The position numbers and the translations under genes are program-made. A model generated the notes under the pieces. The model made no database searches and had not been told where the DNA came from. It saw only the letters and a list, made by a program, of their open reading frames with translations. A DNA stretch of 31,026 nucleotides from Ga0074130 sp035565355 (GTDB taxonomy: Bacteria > Pseudomonadota > Gammaproteobacteria > Burkholderiales > Rhodocyclaceae), in contig DATMSM010000042.1 in NCBI GenBank assembly GCA_035565355.1, forward strand, positions 1 through 31,026. The letters are read 5' to 3'. Position 1 is the stretch's first letter, and every line of letters starts with the position of its first letter. Shown here in pieces: positions 24,907-31,026 of the stretch.

Positions 24907-26355
24907 TCAGGCGCGACGCCACTCGGTTAAGCCCCCCGGCTTGTCTTCCAGAACGATGCCCGCCGCCTTGAGTTCGTCGCGGATGCGGTCGGATTCGGCG
25001 AAGTTCTTCGCCTTCTTTGCTTCGTTGCGGGCAACGATCATGGAATCAATTTCTGCATCGTTTAACCCCTGAATCACATGACCATCACCACTTGCTGAAA
25101 GCTCCAGTCCTGCGTGCCCTGAGCCAAAAACACGTCGGCCTTGTAAATAATCCTTAGCATCACGCTGCAGCAAGCCCAGCACGCCACTAAGCGCCCGCAA
25201 CTGATCTGCCATCTTCGCATCGTTGTCGCGGTTGACCAGGTTGGCGAGATCGAAGAGCACGGCAATCGCCTCGGAGGTACCAAAATCGTCGTTCATTGCA
25301 GCAGCGAACTTCTGCGCGTGGGCCTCATTCCAGTCCACCGCGACGCCTGTTGCCGGATGGTTCTTCAAGGCCGTGTACAAGCGGGTCAAGGCGCTGCGCG
25401 CATCGTCCAGATGAGCATCGGAGTAGTTGAGCGGACTGCGGTAATGCGCGCGCAGGATGAAGAAGCGCACTACTTCGGGGTCGTATTGCTTGAGCACATC
25501 GCGAATGGTGAAGAAGTTACCCAGGGACTTGGACATCTTCTCGTCATCGACGCGGATAAAGCCGTTGTGCATCCAGTAATTCACATAGCTGCACTGATGC
25601 GCGCCTTCGGACTGGGCGATCTCATTCTCGTGGTGCGGGAACTGCAGATCCTGGCCGCCACCATGGATATCGAACTGCTTGCCGAGGATGTCGCTGCCCA
25701 TGGCCGAGCACTCGATATGCCAGCCCGGACGACCGGCACCCCAGGGCGAATCCCATTTGACCTCGTCCGGTTCGTCTTCCTTGGCACGCTTCCACAGCAC
25801 GAAGTCGAGCGGATCGCGTTTGCCGTCGACGACATCGACGCGTTCGCCAGCGCGCAGGTCGTCGAGCGACTTGCCCGACAATTTGCCGTAATTGGGAAAC
25901 TTGCGCACCGAATAGCAGACGTCGCCGCCCTTGCCTTCAGGAGCGGCAACATAAGCGTAGCCATGCTTTTCGAGGCTGGCGATCATGTCCAGCATTTGCT
26001 GCACATATTCGGTCGCGCGCGGCTCGTGGTCCGGGCGCAATACGCCAAGCGCATCGGCGTCCGCGTGCATGGCGTTGATGAAGCGGTCAGTCAGCGCGCG
26101 TATGCTTTCGCCATTCTCGGCAGCGCGCTTGATGATCTTGTCGTCAATATCAGTGATATTGCGGACATAAGTGACCTTATAGCCGCGTTCACGCAGCCAG
26201 CGCGCCACCATGTCGAACACCACCATGACGCGTGCATGACCAAGGTGACAGAAATCGTACACAGTCATGCCGCACACATACATGCGCACATGGCCCGCCT
26301 CGATGGGGGTGAAGTCCTCTTTGCTGCGAGTCAGAGAATTGTGGATCTTGAGCAT
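24907..26355 (-). CDS. cysS: Cysteinyl-tRNA synthetase
   Basis: 482-residue class I aminoacyl-tRNA synthetase. Zinc ligands include Cys28 (MYVCGMTVYDFCHLGHARV), with HLGH (37-40) as the HIGH motif. The zinc/acceptor segments HIECSAMG and HGGGQDLQFPHHENE and the KMSKSLGNF loop are all present. The length is slightly above E. coli CysS (461). The start is ATG 26355 (MLKIHNSLTRSKEDF), which fits the family start, although no ribosome site is visible; an open frame reaches 26391. It is divergent from the TPR gene, and the two-component system genes follow closely. Confidence 0.96.
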   Translation of the reverse strand: MLKIHNSLTRSKEDFTPIEAGHVRMYVCGMTVYDFCHLGHARVMVVFDMVARWLRERGYKVTYVRNITDIDDKIIKRAAENGESIRALTDRFINAMHADADALGVLRPDHEPRATEYVQQMLDMIASLEKHGYAYVAAPEGKGGDVCYSVRKFPNYGKLSGKSLDDLRAGERVDVVDGKRDPLDFVLWKRAKEDEPDEVKWDSPWGAGRPGWHIECSAMGSDILGKQFDIHGGGQDLQFPHHENEIAQSEGAHQCSYVNYWMHNGFIRVDDEKMSKSLGNFFTIRDVLKQYDPEVVRFFILRAHYRSPLNYSDAHLDDARSALTRLYTALKNHPATGVAVDWNEAHAQKFAAAMNDDFGTSEAIAVLFDLANLVNRDNDAKMADQLRALSGVLGLLQRDAKDYLQGRRVFGSGHAGLELSASGDGHVIQGLNDAEIDSMIVARNEAKKAKNFAESDRIRDELKAAGIVLEDKPGGLTEWRRA

Positions 26356-26473
26356 TTCATCAGGGCCGGTCAGAGCCGGAAGAGCGCCCATGCTAAGCGG
26401 CGGGGAGCACTGAAAAGACTGTGCATTTCGGCTATTGCAGGGGCTGGCTTATTGGTAGAATCGCGGGTTGTGT

Positions 26474-26518
26474 GGGGCTGCTTGGCGCCGAATCTGCGCC
26501 AAGCACGGATTCAGCCCC
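26474..26518 (+). other. Stem-loop element in the cysS/TPR divergent region
   Basis: Inner stem CTTGGCGC (26481-26488) with GCGCCAAG (26496-26503) and outer stem GGGGCTG (26474-26480) with CAGCCCC (26512-26518), with an eight-base bulge on the 3' side. It could fold as a 45-base RNA in the leader of either gene, or be a DNA site. A possible plus-strand TTGCAG-N15-TAGAAT lies just upstream, but its spacing is poor. Confidence 0.4.
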
Positions 26519-26533
26519 GCCAGCGCGCAAATA

Positions 26534-26554
26534 AACGTTCAAATACAGAACGTT
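26534..26554. promoter_or_regulatory. Operator-like palindrome AACGTTC-N7-GAACGTT
   Basis: A perfect inverted repeat with seven-base arms and a seven-base spacer (AAATACA) lies 41 bases before the TPR gene and 179 bases before cysS. Size and symmetry fit a dimeric repressor or activator site. I cannot assign the regulator; it does not match the usual proteobacterial LexA box (CTGT-N8-ACAG). Confidence 0.55.
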
Positions 26555-26595
26555 ACACTGAACAAAACTGACTGAAAACTGTTCTCGAGTATACC

Positions 26596-27723
26596 ATGAC
26601 CCTGCGTCGCACCCTGACCACCCTTGCTTGCCTGAGCCTGTTCATGGGCATTGCCCTGCCCGCCCGTGCCGATGCACTGCAGGACGCCAGCCGTCTGTGG
26701 CGCCAGGGGCAACCGACTCAGGCTCTGGAACAGGTCGAGCGTGTTCTGGCAGACAAGCCCAAGGACGCGCAGGGGCGCTTTCTCAAGGGCACCATCCTCG
26801 CGGAGATGGGACGCAACGCGGAAGCCATCGCGATCTTCAACAAACTGAGCGAAGACTATCCGGAGCTGCCCGAGCCCTACAACAACCTGGCCGTGATCTA
26901 CGCCCAGCAGAAACAATACGACAAGGCCAAGCAGGCGCTGGAGCAGGCGATCCGCACCCACCCCGCCTATGCCACGGCGCACGAGAACCTGGGCGACCTG
27001 TACTCCCGCCTCGCCAGCCAGGCTTACGGCAAGGCCTTGCAGCTCGACGCCAGCAATACCAGCGCGCAAAGCAAGCTGGCCCTCATCAAGGACATGTCGA
27101 TGAGCACGCCGCGTGCGGCCAGCAAACCGGAGCCCAGCAAGCCCGCCACTCCGCCGACAAAGGCGCCGAGTACGCCGGTGGCGCCGCCGGTACCGACCAT
27201 CGTTGCCGCCGCACCGCCTGCCGCGCCCGCGAAGCCGCCCGTCGAGGCCGCCAAGCCGGTGGAGCCCGCCAAGCCTGCAGAAACAAAACCCGTCGAACCG
27301 AAGCCGGCCGAAACAAAGCCGACAGAAGCCAAGCCTGCGGAAGCCAAGACCGAAACCAAGGCGGACAGCAAGAACGGCGACGTGGCCGGCGAAGTCGGCA
27401 AGGTCATCAATGCCTGGGCCACCGCCTGGAGCCGCAAGGACGTGAAGGGCTATCTGGCGCGCTATGCCAAGGACTTCAAGGTGCCCGGGGGCGCCAACCG
27501 GGCCAATTGGGAAAAAGAACGCAACCAGCGTATCAATAAACCCGGAAAAATCGATGTCGAGGTCGATGACATCAAGGTCAACGTAGACGGACCCGACCAG
27601 GTTACGGCAAGATTCCGTCAGCACTACAAGTCGGCCACCCTGAGTTCGTCCACGACCAAGACCCTGATCCTGGTCAAGCGTGAGGGCAAGTGGCTGATCC
27701 AGCAGGAACGTGTGGGTGGTTGA
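26596..27723 (+). CDS. Periplasmic TPR protein with C-terminal NTF2-like (Cds6-type) domain
   Basis: 375 residues. A signal peptide ends about residue 25 (LALPARA-like: IALPARA/DA). TPR-type repeats span about 28-160, with repeat cores near AQGRFLKGTILAEMGRNAEA and PYNNLAVIYAQQKQYDKAKQ. A long Pro/Ala/Lys/Glu-rich linker with repeated KPAE/KPVE units fills about 171-258. The end (about 262-375, VINAWATAWSRKDVKGYLAR onwards) is an NTF2-like domain also found at the end of the next gene. The linker resembles cell-wall-spanning segments of TonB-like proteins. No ribosome site is visible before ATG 26596, which is chosen for the signal peptide. It lies 28 bases before the L,D-transpeptidase gene; a scaffold or partner role in wall remodelling is inferred. 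Confidence 0.85.
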   Translation: MTLRRTLTTLACLSLFMGIALPARADALQDASRLWRQGQPTQALEQVERVLADKPKDAQGRFLKGTILAEMGRNAEAIAIFNKLSEDYPELPEPYNNLAVIYAQQKQYDKAKQALEQAIRTHPAYATAHENLGDLYSRLASQAYGKALQLDASNTSAQSKLALIKDMSMSTPRAASKPEPSKPATPPTKAPSTPVAPPVPTIVAAAPPAAPAKPPVEAAKPVEPAKPAETKPVEPKPAETKPTEAKPAEAKTETKADSKNGDVAGEVGKVINAWATAWSRKDVKGYLARYAKDFKVPGGANRANWEKERNQRINKPGKIDVEVDDIKVNVDGPDQVTARFRQHYKSATLSSSTTKTLILVKREGKWLIQQERVGG

Positions 27724-27751
27724 AATTGCAGCCAGGAAAGGCAGAACAGTA

Positions 27752-28993
27752 ATGCGCAAGCTGGCAATTCCGGCGGGGGTCGGAATACTTTTCGCGAGCT
27801 ACTTCTTCGGTAGCGAGGTGCTAGGCAGCAGGCTGCCGCAGCCGGCCGTCGCGCAGGCACGCGAAGCGCTCCCGCTGATGGCGCTGCCAGCGAATGCCAG
27901 CCCCGAATCGCAACTCACCGAGGTGTTTGCACGCATCGAGCAAAACCAGCTCGATCTGGCTCTGCGCCAGGCCGAGGCGCTGACCGAACGCTACCCCAAC
28001 TTCCGCCTCGGCCAACTGGTCAAGGGCGACCTGTTGCTGGCGCGCGCGCAGCCCATCTCCACCTTCGGCAACGCCACCAACGCACCGCAAGAAAGGCTCG
28101 CCGATCTGCGCGCCGAAGCGCTGGCCCGGCTTGACGCCTATCGCAGCAAGCCCGCCGCCAACAGCGTGCCCAGCTATCTGCTGCAAATGCAGCCGGAGCA
28201 GAAGTTCGCAGTGGTGGTGGATGCGCAACGCTCGCGCCTCTACCTGTACGAGAACGCCACCGGCACGCCCAAGCTGGTCAATGACTACTACATCACCCAG
28301 GGCAAGCAGGGTGTCGAGAAGATGCGCGAAGGCGACAAGAAGACGCCGATCGGTGTCTATCACGTCGTCAGCAACCTGCCGCGCGAGAAGCTCGGCGACT
28401 TCTATGGCAGCGGCGCCTTCCCGATCAACTACCCCAACGACTACGACAAGCGTCTCGGCCGCAACGGCCACGGCATCTGGCTGCACGGCACGCCGTCGGA
28501 CACCTACTCGCGGCCGCCCAAGGCCTCCGACGGCTGCGTAGTGTTGGCCAATCCCGACCTCGACCATCTCGCCCCCTATCTACAGGTCGGTCTGACGCCG
28601 GTCATCATCGCCCAGAACGTCGAATGGGTTTCACCGGACGCATGGCAGCAGGAGCGTAAGGCCATGCTCGGCGCCTTCGAAAGCTGGCGCCTGGCCTGGG
28701 AAAGCCGCGACGGCGACCGCTATGCCAAGCACTACTCACACCAATTCAATGCCGACGGCAGCGACTATGCCGCCTGGACCGCACAGAAACGCGCCGTCAA
28801 TGCCGCCAAGAACTGGATTTCCGTCTCCGCCGACAAGCTGACCATGTTCCGCTACCCGGGCAAGGAAGACATGGTGGTTGTCACCTTCCGCCAGGAATAC
28901 AAGAGCAACAATCTCAACAACACCATGATGAAGCGTCAGTACTGGCAGAAGGAAGACGGGCGCTGGAAGATCATCTACGAAGGCGCTGCCTGA
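27752..28993 (+). CDS. L,D-transpeptidase (YkuD) with C-terminal NTF2-like domain
   Basis: 413 residues. An N-terminal hydrophobic segment (residues 5-20) acts as signal or anchor, and a helical region at 50-135 looks TPR-like. The YkuD catalytic domain (about 150-288) has HGIWLHGTPSD (240-250) and SDGCVVL with nucleophile Cys262. A C-terminal NTF2-like domain (about 305-413) contains SWRLAWESRDGDRYAKHYSH, clearly related to the end of the preceding gene. Such enzymes form or cleave 3-3 or lipoprotein crosslinks in peptidoglycan; E. coli YafK/DpaA has a comparable YkuD plus NTF2-like layout. Which of these reactions it performs cannot be told. ATG 27752 follows AGGAAAGG and lies 28 bases after the TPR gene; ppiA follows nine bases later. 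Confidence 0.9.
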   Translation: MRKLAIPAGVGILFASYFFGSEVLGSRLPQPAVAQAREALPLMALPANASPESQLTEVFARIEQNQLDLALRQAEALTERYPNFRLGQLVKGDLLLARAQPISTFGNATNAPQERLADLRAEALARLDAYRSKPAANSVPSYLLQMQPEQKFAVVVDAQRSRLYLYENATGTPKLVNDYYITQGKQGVEKMREGDKKTPIGVYHVVSNLPREKLGDFYGSGAFPINYPNDYDKRLGRNGHGIWLHGTPSDTYSRPPKASDGCVVLANPDLDHLAPYLQVGLTPVIIAQNVEWVSPDAWQQERKAMLGAFESWRLAWESRDGDRYAKHYSHQFNADGSDYAAWTAQKRAVNAAKNWISVSADKLTMFRYPGKEDMVVVTFRQEYKSNNLNNTMMKRQYWQKEDGRWKIIYEGAA

Positions 28994-29002
28994 GGAACCC
29001 GC

Positions 29003-29611
29003 ATGAAGAAGTTCACCCTTGCCTGTCTGACCCTGTGGGTCATGGGCAGCAACAGTCTTGCATTGGCCGCCAATCCCCAGGTTGAGATCAAGACCAATAT
29101 GGGCAGCATCACGCTTGAGCTGTTCGCCGACAAGGCCCCCAAGAGCACAGAGAACTTTCTGCGCTACACCCAAGACGGCTTCTACAACGGCACCATCTTT
29201 CATCGCGTCATCGCCAATTTCATGATTCAGGGCGGCGGCTTCACGCCGGACATGAAGGAAAAGACCACGCGCGCCCCGATCCGCAACGAAGCGCCGGAAG
29301 GCAGCCTGGCCGGCCTGAAGAACAGCTACGGCACCGTTGCCTTGGCCCGCACCGGCGATCCGCACTCGGCCACCGCGCAGTTCTTCATCAACGTCAAGGA
29401 CAACCCCTCGCTCGACTACCCGGGCCGCGATAACTGGGGCTATGCCGTCTTCGGCAAGGTCGTCAAGGGTATGGATGTCGTGATGAAGATCCGCAATGTC
29501 CAGACCGGCCGCGTCGGCTACCATGACGATGTACCGAACTCGCCGGTCATCATCGAGTCAGCAACCCTCGTTTCGGACAAGGCTGAAGCCAAGCCGGGCG
29601 ACAAGAAATAA
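29003..29611 (+). CDS. ppiA: Periplasmic peptidyl-prolyl cis-trans isomerase (cyclophilin A type)
   Basis: 202 residues with a signal peptide (MKKFTLACLTLWVMGSNSLA, cleavage near residue 23-24) and then a cyclophilin domain. Seen: FHRVIANFMIQGGGF (catalytic Arg in FHR), ARTGDPHSATAQFFINV, and WGYAVFGKVVKGMDVV. It speeds proline isomerisation of exported proteins. It is nine bases after the transpeptidase and 22 bases before a cytoplasmic paralogue, all on one strand, so one transcript is likely. The Lys-rich C-terminal tail (KAEAKPGDKK) is outside the domain. Confidence 0.93.
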   Translation: MKKFTLACLTLWVMGSNSLALAANPQVEIKTNMGSITLELFADKAPKSTENFLRYTQDGFYNGTIFHRVIANFMIQGGGFTPDMKEKTTRAPIRNEAPEGSLAGLKNSYGTVALARTGDPHSATAQFFINVKDNPSLDYPGRDNWGYAVFGKVVKGMDVVMKIRNVQTGRVGYHDDVPNSPVIIESATLVSDKAEAKPGDKK

Positions 29612-29633
29612 CAACACGTTTCAGGAGAACATC

Positions 29634-30131
29634 ATGATCAAGCTGCACACCAATTTCGGCGTCATCGGCGTCGAGGTCGACACCGTCAACACCCCCAAGA
29701 CCGCACAGAACTTCATTGACTACGTGCAGTCCGGCCACTACGACGGCACCATCTTCCATCGCGTCATCAACGGCTTCATGATCCAGGGTGGCGGCTTCGC
29801 TTCCGGCATGCAGCAGAAGGAAACCAAGGCGCCGATCGAGAACGAAGCCAAGCAAGGCATCGCCGCTGGTCTCAAGAACACCAAGGGCACGCTGGCCATG
29901 GCCCGCACCTCCGACCCGCACTCGGCCTCGGCCCAGTTTTTCATCAACGTCGGCGATAACGACTTCCTCGACCACCCGGGCCAGGACGGCTGGGGCTATG
30001 CCGTGTTCGGCAAGGTCGTCGAGGGCATGGACGTGGTCGAGAAGATCAAGGGCGTACCGACCGGCACCAGCGGTTTCCATCGCGACGTTCCGCTGCAGGA
30101 CGTGGTGATCGAGCGCGCTGAAATCGTTTAA
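29634..30131 (+). CDS. ppiB: Cytoplasmic peptidyl-prolyl cis-trans isomerase (cyclophilin B type)
   Basis: 165 residues, cyclophilin domain only, no signal peptide. Seen: FHRVINGFMIQGGGF, ARTSDPHSASAQFFINVGDN and WGYAVFGKVVEGMDVVEKI. The length equals that of E. coli PpiB (164). Start ATG 29634 follows CAGGAG. It is a close paralogue of the preceding periplasmic gene, suggesting tandem duplication or shared transcription of two compartment versions. lpxH follows 17 bases later, as ppiB-lpxH do in many proteobacteria. Confidence 0.95.
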   Translation: MIKLHTNFGVIGVEVDTVNTPKTAQNFIDYVQSGHYDGTIFHRVINGFMIQGGGFASGMQQKETKAPIENEAKQGIAAGLKNTKGTLAMARTSDPHSASAQFFINVGDNDFLDHPGQDGWGYAVFGKVVEGMDVVEKIKGVPTGTSGFHRDVPLQDVVIERAEIV

Positions 30132-30148
30132 GCGTACAGAGGCAGATC

Positions 30149-30883
30149 ATGACGGTACTGTTCGTCTCCGATCTGCATCTCTGCCCTACGAGGCCGGTCC
30201 TGACCGGCCTTTTTTGCGACTTCCTCAAAGACGTCGTGCCGGGTAGCGATGCACTTTATCTGCTCGGCGACCTGTTCGAGTATTGGGCCGGCGACGACGA
30301 TCTCGACGACCCGTTCAACGCCCGCATCTGCACCGCGATCAAGGCCTGCGAGCTGCCCAAGTACGTCTTGCCGGGCAATCGCGACTTCCTGTTCGGCGAG
30401 GCCTTCTGTGCCGCCACCGGCGCTACGTTGCTGCCGGATGAGATCGTGCACGAGATTGCCGGCACCAGGACCCTGCTGCTGCACGGCGACACGCTATGCA
30501 CCGACGACGTCGCCTACCAGGACTTTCGTCGCATGGTGCGCAGTCCGCAGTGGCAGCAGGCCTTCCTGGCCCGTCCGCTGGCGGAGCGCAAGGCGCAGAT
30601 CGAACAACTACGTCTGCAGAGCGAGCAACAAAAGCAGCAGAAGCCCATGGCCATCATGGACGTCAACCGGGATGCCGTCATCGACGCCTTCCGGCGCCAC
30701 GATGTAGCGACCATGATCCACGGCCACACGCATCGCCTCGCCAGCCACTATTACGACGTGGATGGCAAGAGATGCGTCCGCCATGTGCTTGGCGACTGGC
30801 ACGACCACATGAACGGCGGCAACTATCTGGCGTGCTCACCGGACGGCTGGCAACGCGGCCAGTGGTGGCCGGAGACGGAGTAA
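30149..30883 (+). CDS. lpxH: UDP-2,3-diacylglucosamine hydrolase
   Basis: 244-residue metallophosphoesterase, peripheral to the inner membrane, which makes lipid X in lipid A synthesis. The metal-binding motifs are SDLHL (7-11, Asp8 and His10), GDLFEYWAGDD, GNRDFL, HGDTLCTDD and HGHTHR, in family order. The length matches E. coli LpxH (240). Start ATG 30149, 17 bases after ppiB. With lpxK and kdsB it gives a second lipid A step in this window, though in a different transcript. Confidence 0.97.
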   Translation: MTVLFVSDLHLCPTRPVLTGLFCDFLKDVVPGSDALYLLGDLFEYWAGDDDLDDPFNARICTAIKACELPKYVLPGNRDFLFGEAFCAATGATLLPDEIVHEIAGTRTLLLHGDTLCTDDVAYQDFRRMVRSPQWQQAFLARPLAERKAQIEQLRLQSEQQKQQKPMAIMDVNRDAVIDAFRRHDVATMIHGHTHRLASHYYDVDGKRCVRHVLGDWHDHMNGGNYLACSPDGWQRGQWWPETE

Positions 30884-30919
30884 GACACATGCCTGCCTGC
30901 AGTGCGCAGGCGTAAAAAA

Positions 30920-30943
30920 GCCGACCCGCAGGTCGGCTTTTTT
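30920..30943. terminator. Bidirectional terminator after lpxH
   Basis: GCCGACC (30920-30926) pairs with GGTCGGC (30931-30937), with A run before and T run (30938-30943) after. It can stop transcripts both from lpxH and from the convergent gene at 30956. Confidence 0.92.
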
Positions 30944-30955
30944 ATTGGCTAGAGA

Positions 30956-31026
30956 TCAGCGCTGGCGGAATCCACCGCTGGAACGCTGACCATCGCTGCG
31001 GCTACCGCCGCCAGCACCCTGGCGCG
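30956..31026 (-). CDS. C-terminal tail of a Gly/Arg/Ser-rich protein, partial
   Basis: Only the last 22 codons and a TGA stop (30956-30958) are inside the window; the gene continues past the end. The tail reads RQGAGGGSRSDGQRSSGGF and then RQR. Such Gly/Arg/Ser tails are common on DEAD-box RNA helicases of the RhlE type and on RNA-binding proteins, so either is possible. It ends 12 bases from the bidirectional terminator, which supports a real gene. Confidence 0.55.
   Translation of the reverse strand, partial: RQGAGGGSRSDGQRSSGGFRQR

Overview
The window looks like a chromosomal housekeeping segment of a Gram-negative, GC-rich betaproteobacterium. A Rhodocyclales or Nitrosomonadales-type lineage is my best guess, but this is inferred from gene content and order and not from any marker alignment. 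Lipid A/Kdo genes (lpxK, kdsB, lpxH) and an ExbB/ExbD energiser show an outer membrane. The divergent rpsT/murJ pair, the run exbB-exbD-lpxK-Trm112-kdsB-adk, and the cluster hrcA-hemH-grpE-dnaK-dnaJ are typical betaproteobacterial arrangements. A PPi-type phosphofructokinase lying next to a proton-pumping pyrophosphatase points to pyrophosphate-linked glycolysis. I see no insertion sequence, prophage, CRISPR array, tRNA or rRNA, and no gene-free stretch longer than 300 bases.

Layout. Positions 1-2058 hold rpsT (minus) and murJ (plus), divergent. Positions 2166-10555 are all on the minus strand. Read in transcription order this is exbB, exbD, lpxK, a Trm112-like gene, kdsB and adk (mostly overlapping or close), then a hairpin, pfp, another hairpin, hppA, a terminator and a Sel1-repeat gene. 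Positions 10702-17872 are on the plus strand: hrcA and hemH, an unrecognised gene with calcium-loop-like motifs, a terminator, then grpE, dnaK and dnaJ. Sigma-32-like promoters stand before both grpE and dnaK. Positions 18085-20245 carry a GGDEF/EAL gene overlapping an HDOD gene. Positions 20494-26355 are on the minus strand: cysS, a histidine kinase, a lipoprotein and a sigma-54 response regulator in the GlrK-QseG-GlrR order. Beyond them is a sigma-54 promoter with two upstream palindromes, driving two glycine-zipper envelope genes. Positions 26596-30883 are on the plus strand: a TPR protein and an L,D-transpeptidase sharing a C-terminal domain, a periplasmic and a cytoplasmic cyclophilin, and lpxH. 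The window ends in the tail of a Gly/Arg/Ser-rich protein on the minus strand.

Most notable is the segment 20494-24884. A complete three-gene GlrK/QseG/GlrR-type system is followed by a full match to the -24/-12 promoter consensus (TGGCACG-N4-TTGC on the minus strand). Upstream of that promoter are two palindromes of the form (T/C)GTC-N10-GACA, the arrangement recalled for E. coli GlrR sites at glmY. This suggests a self-contained envelope-stress circuit whose local output is a pair of glycine-zipper proteins. Other points worth reading are the pyrophosphate module (PFP with Asp and Lys signatures, plus a K+-independent type H+-pyrophosphatase), the paired heat-shock promoters, the overlapping c-di-GMP/HDOD pair with a degenerate GGDEF motif, and an operator-like palindrome before the TPR/transpeptidase pair.
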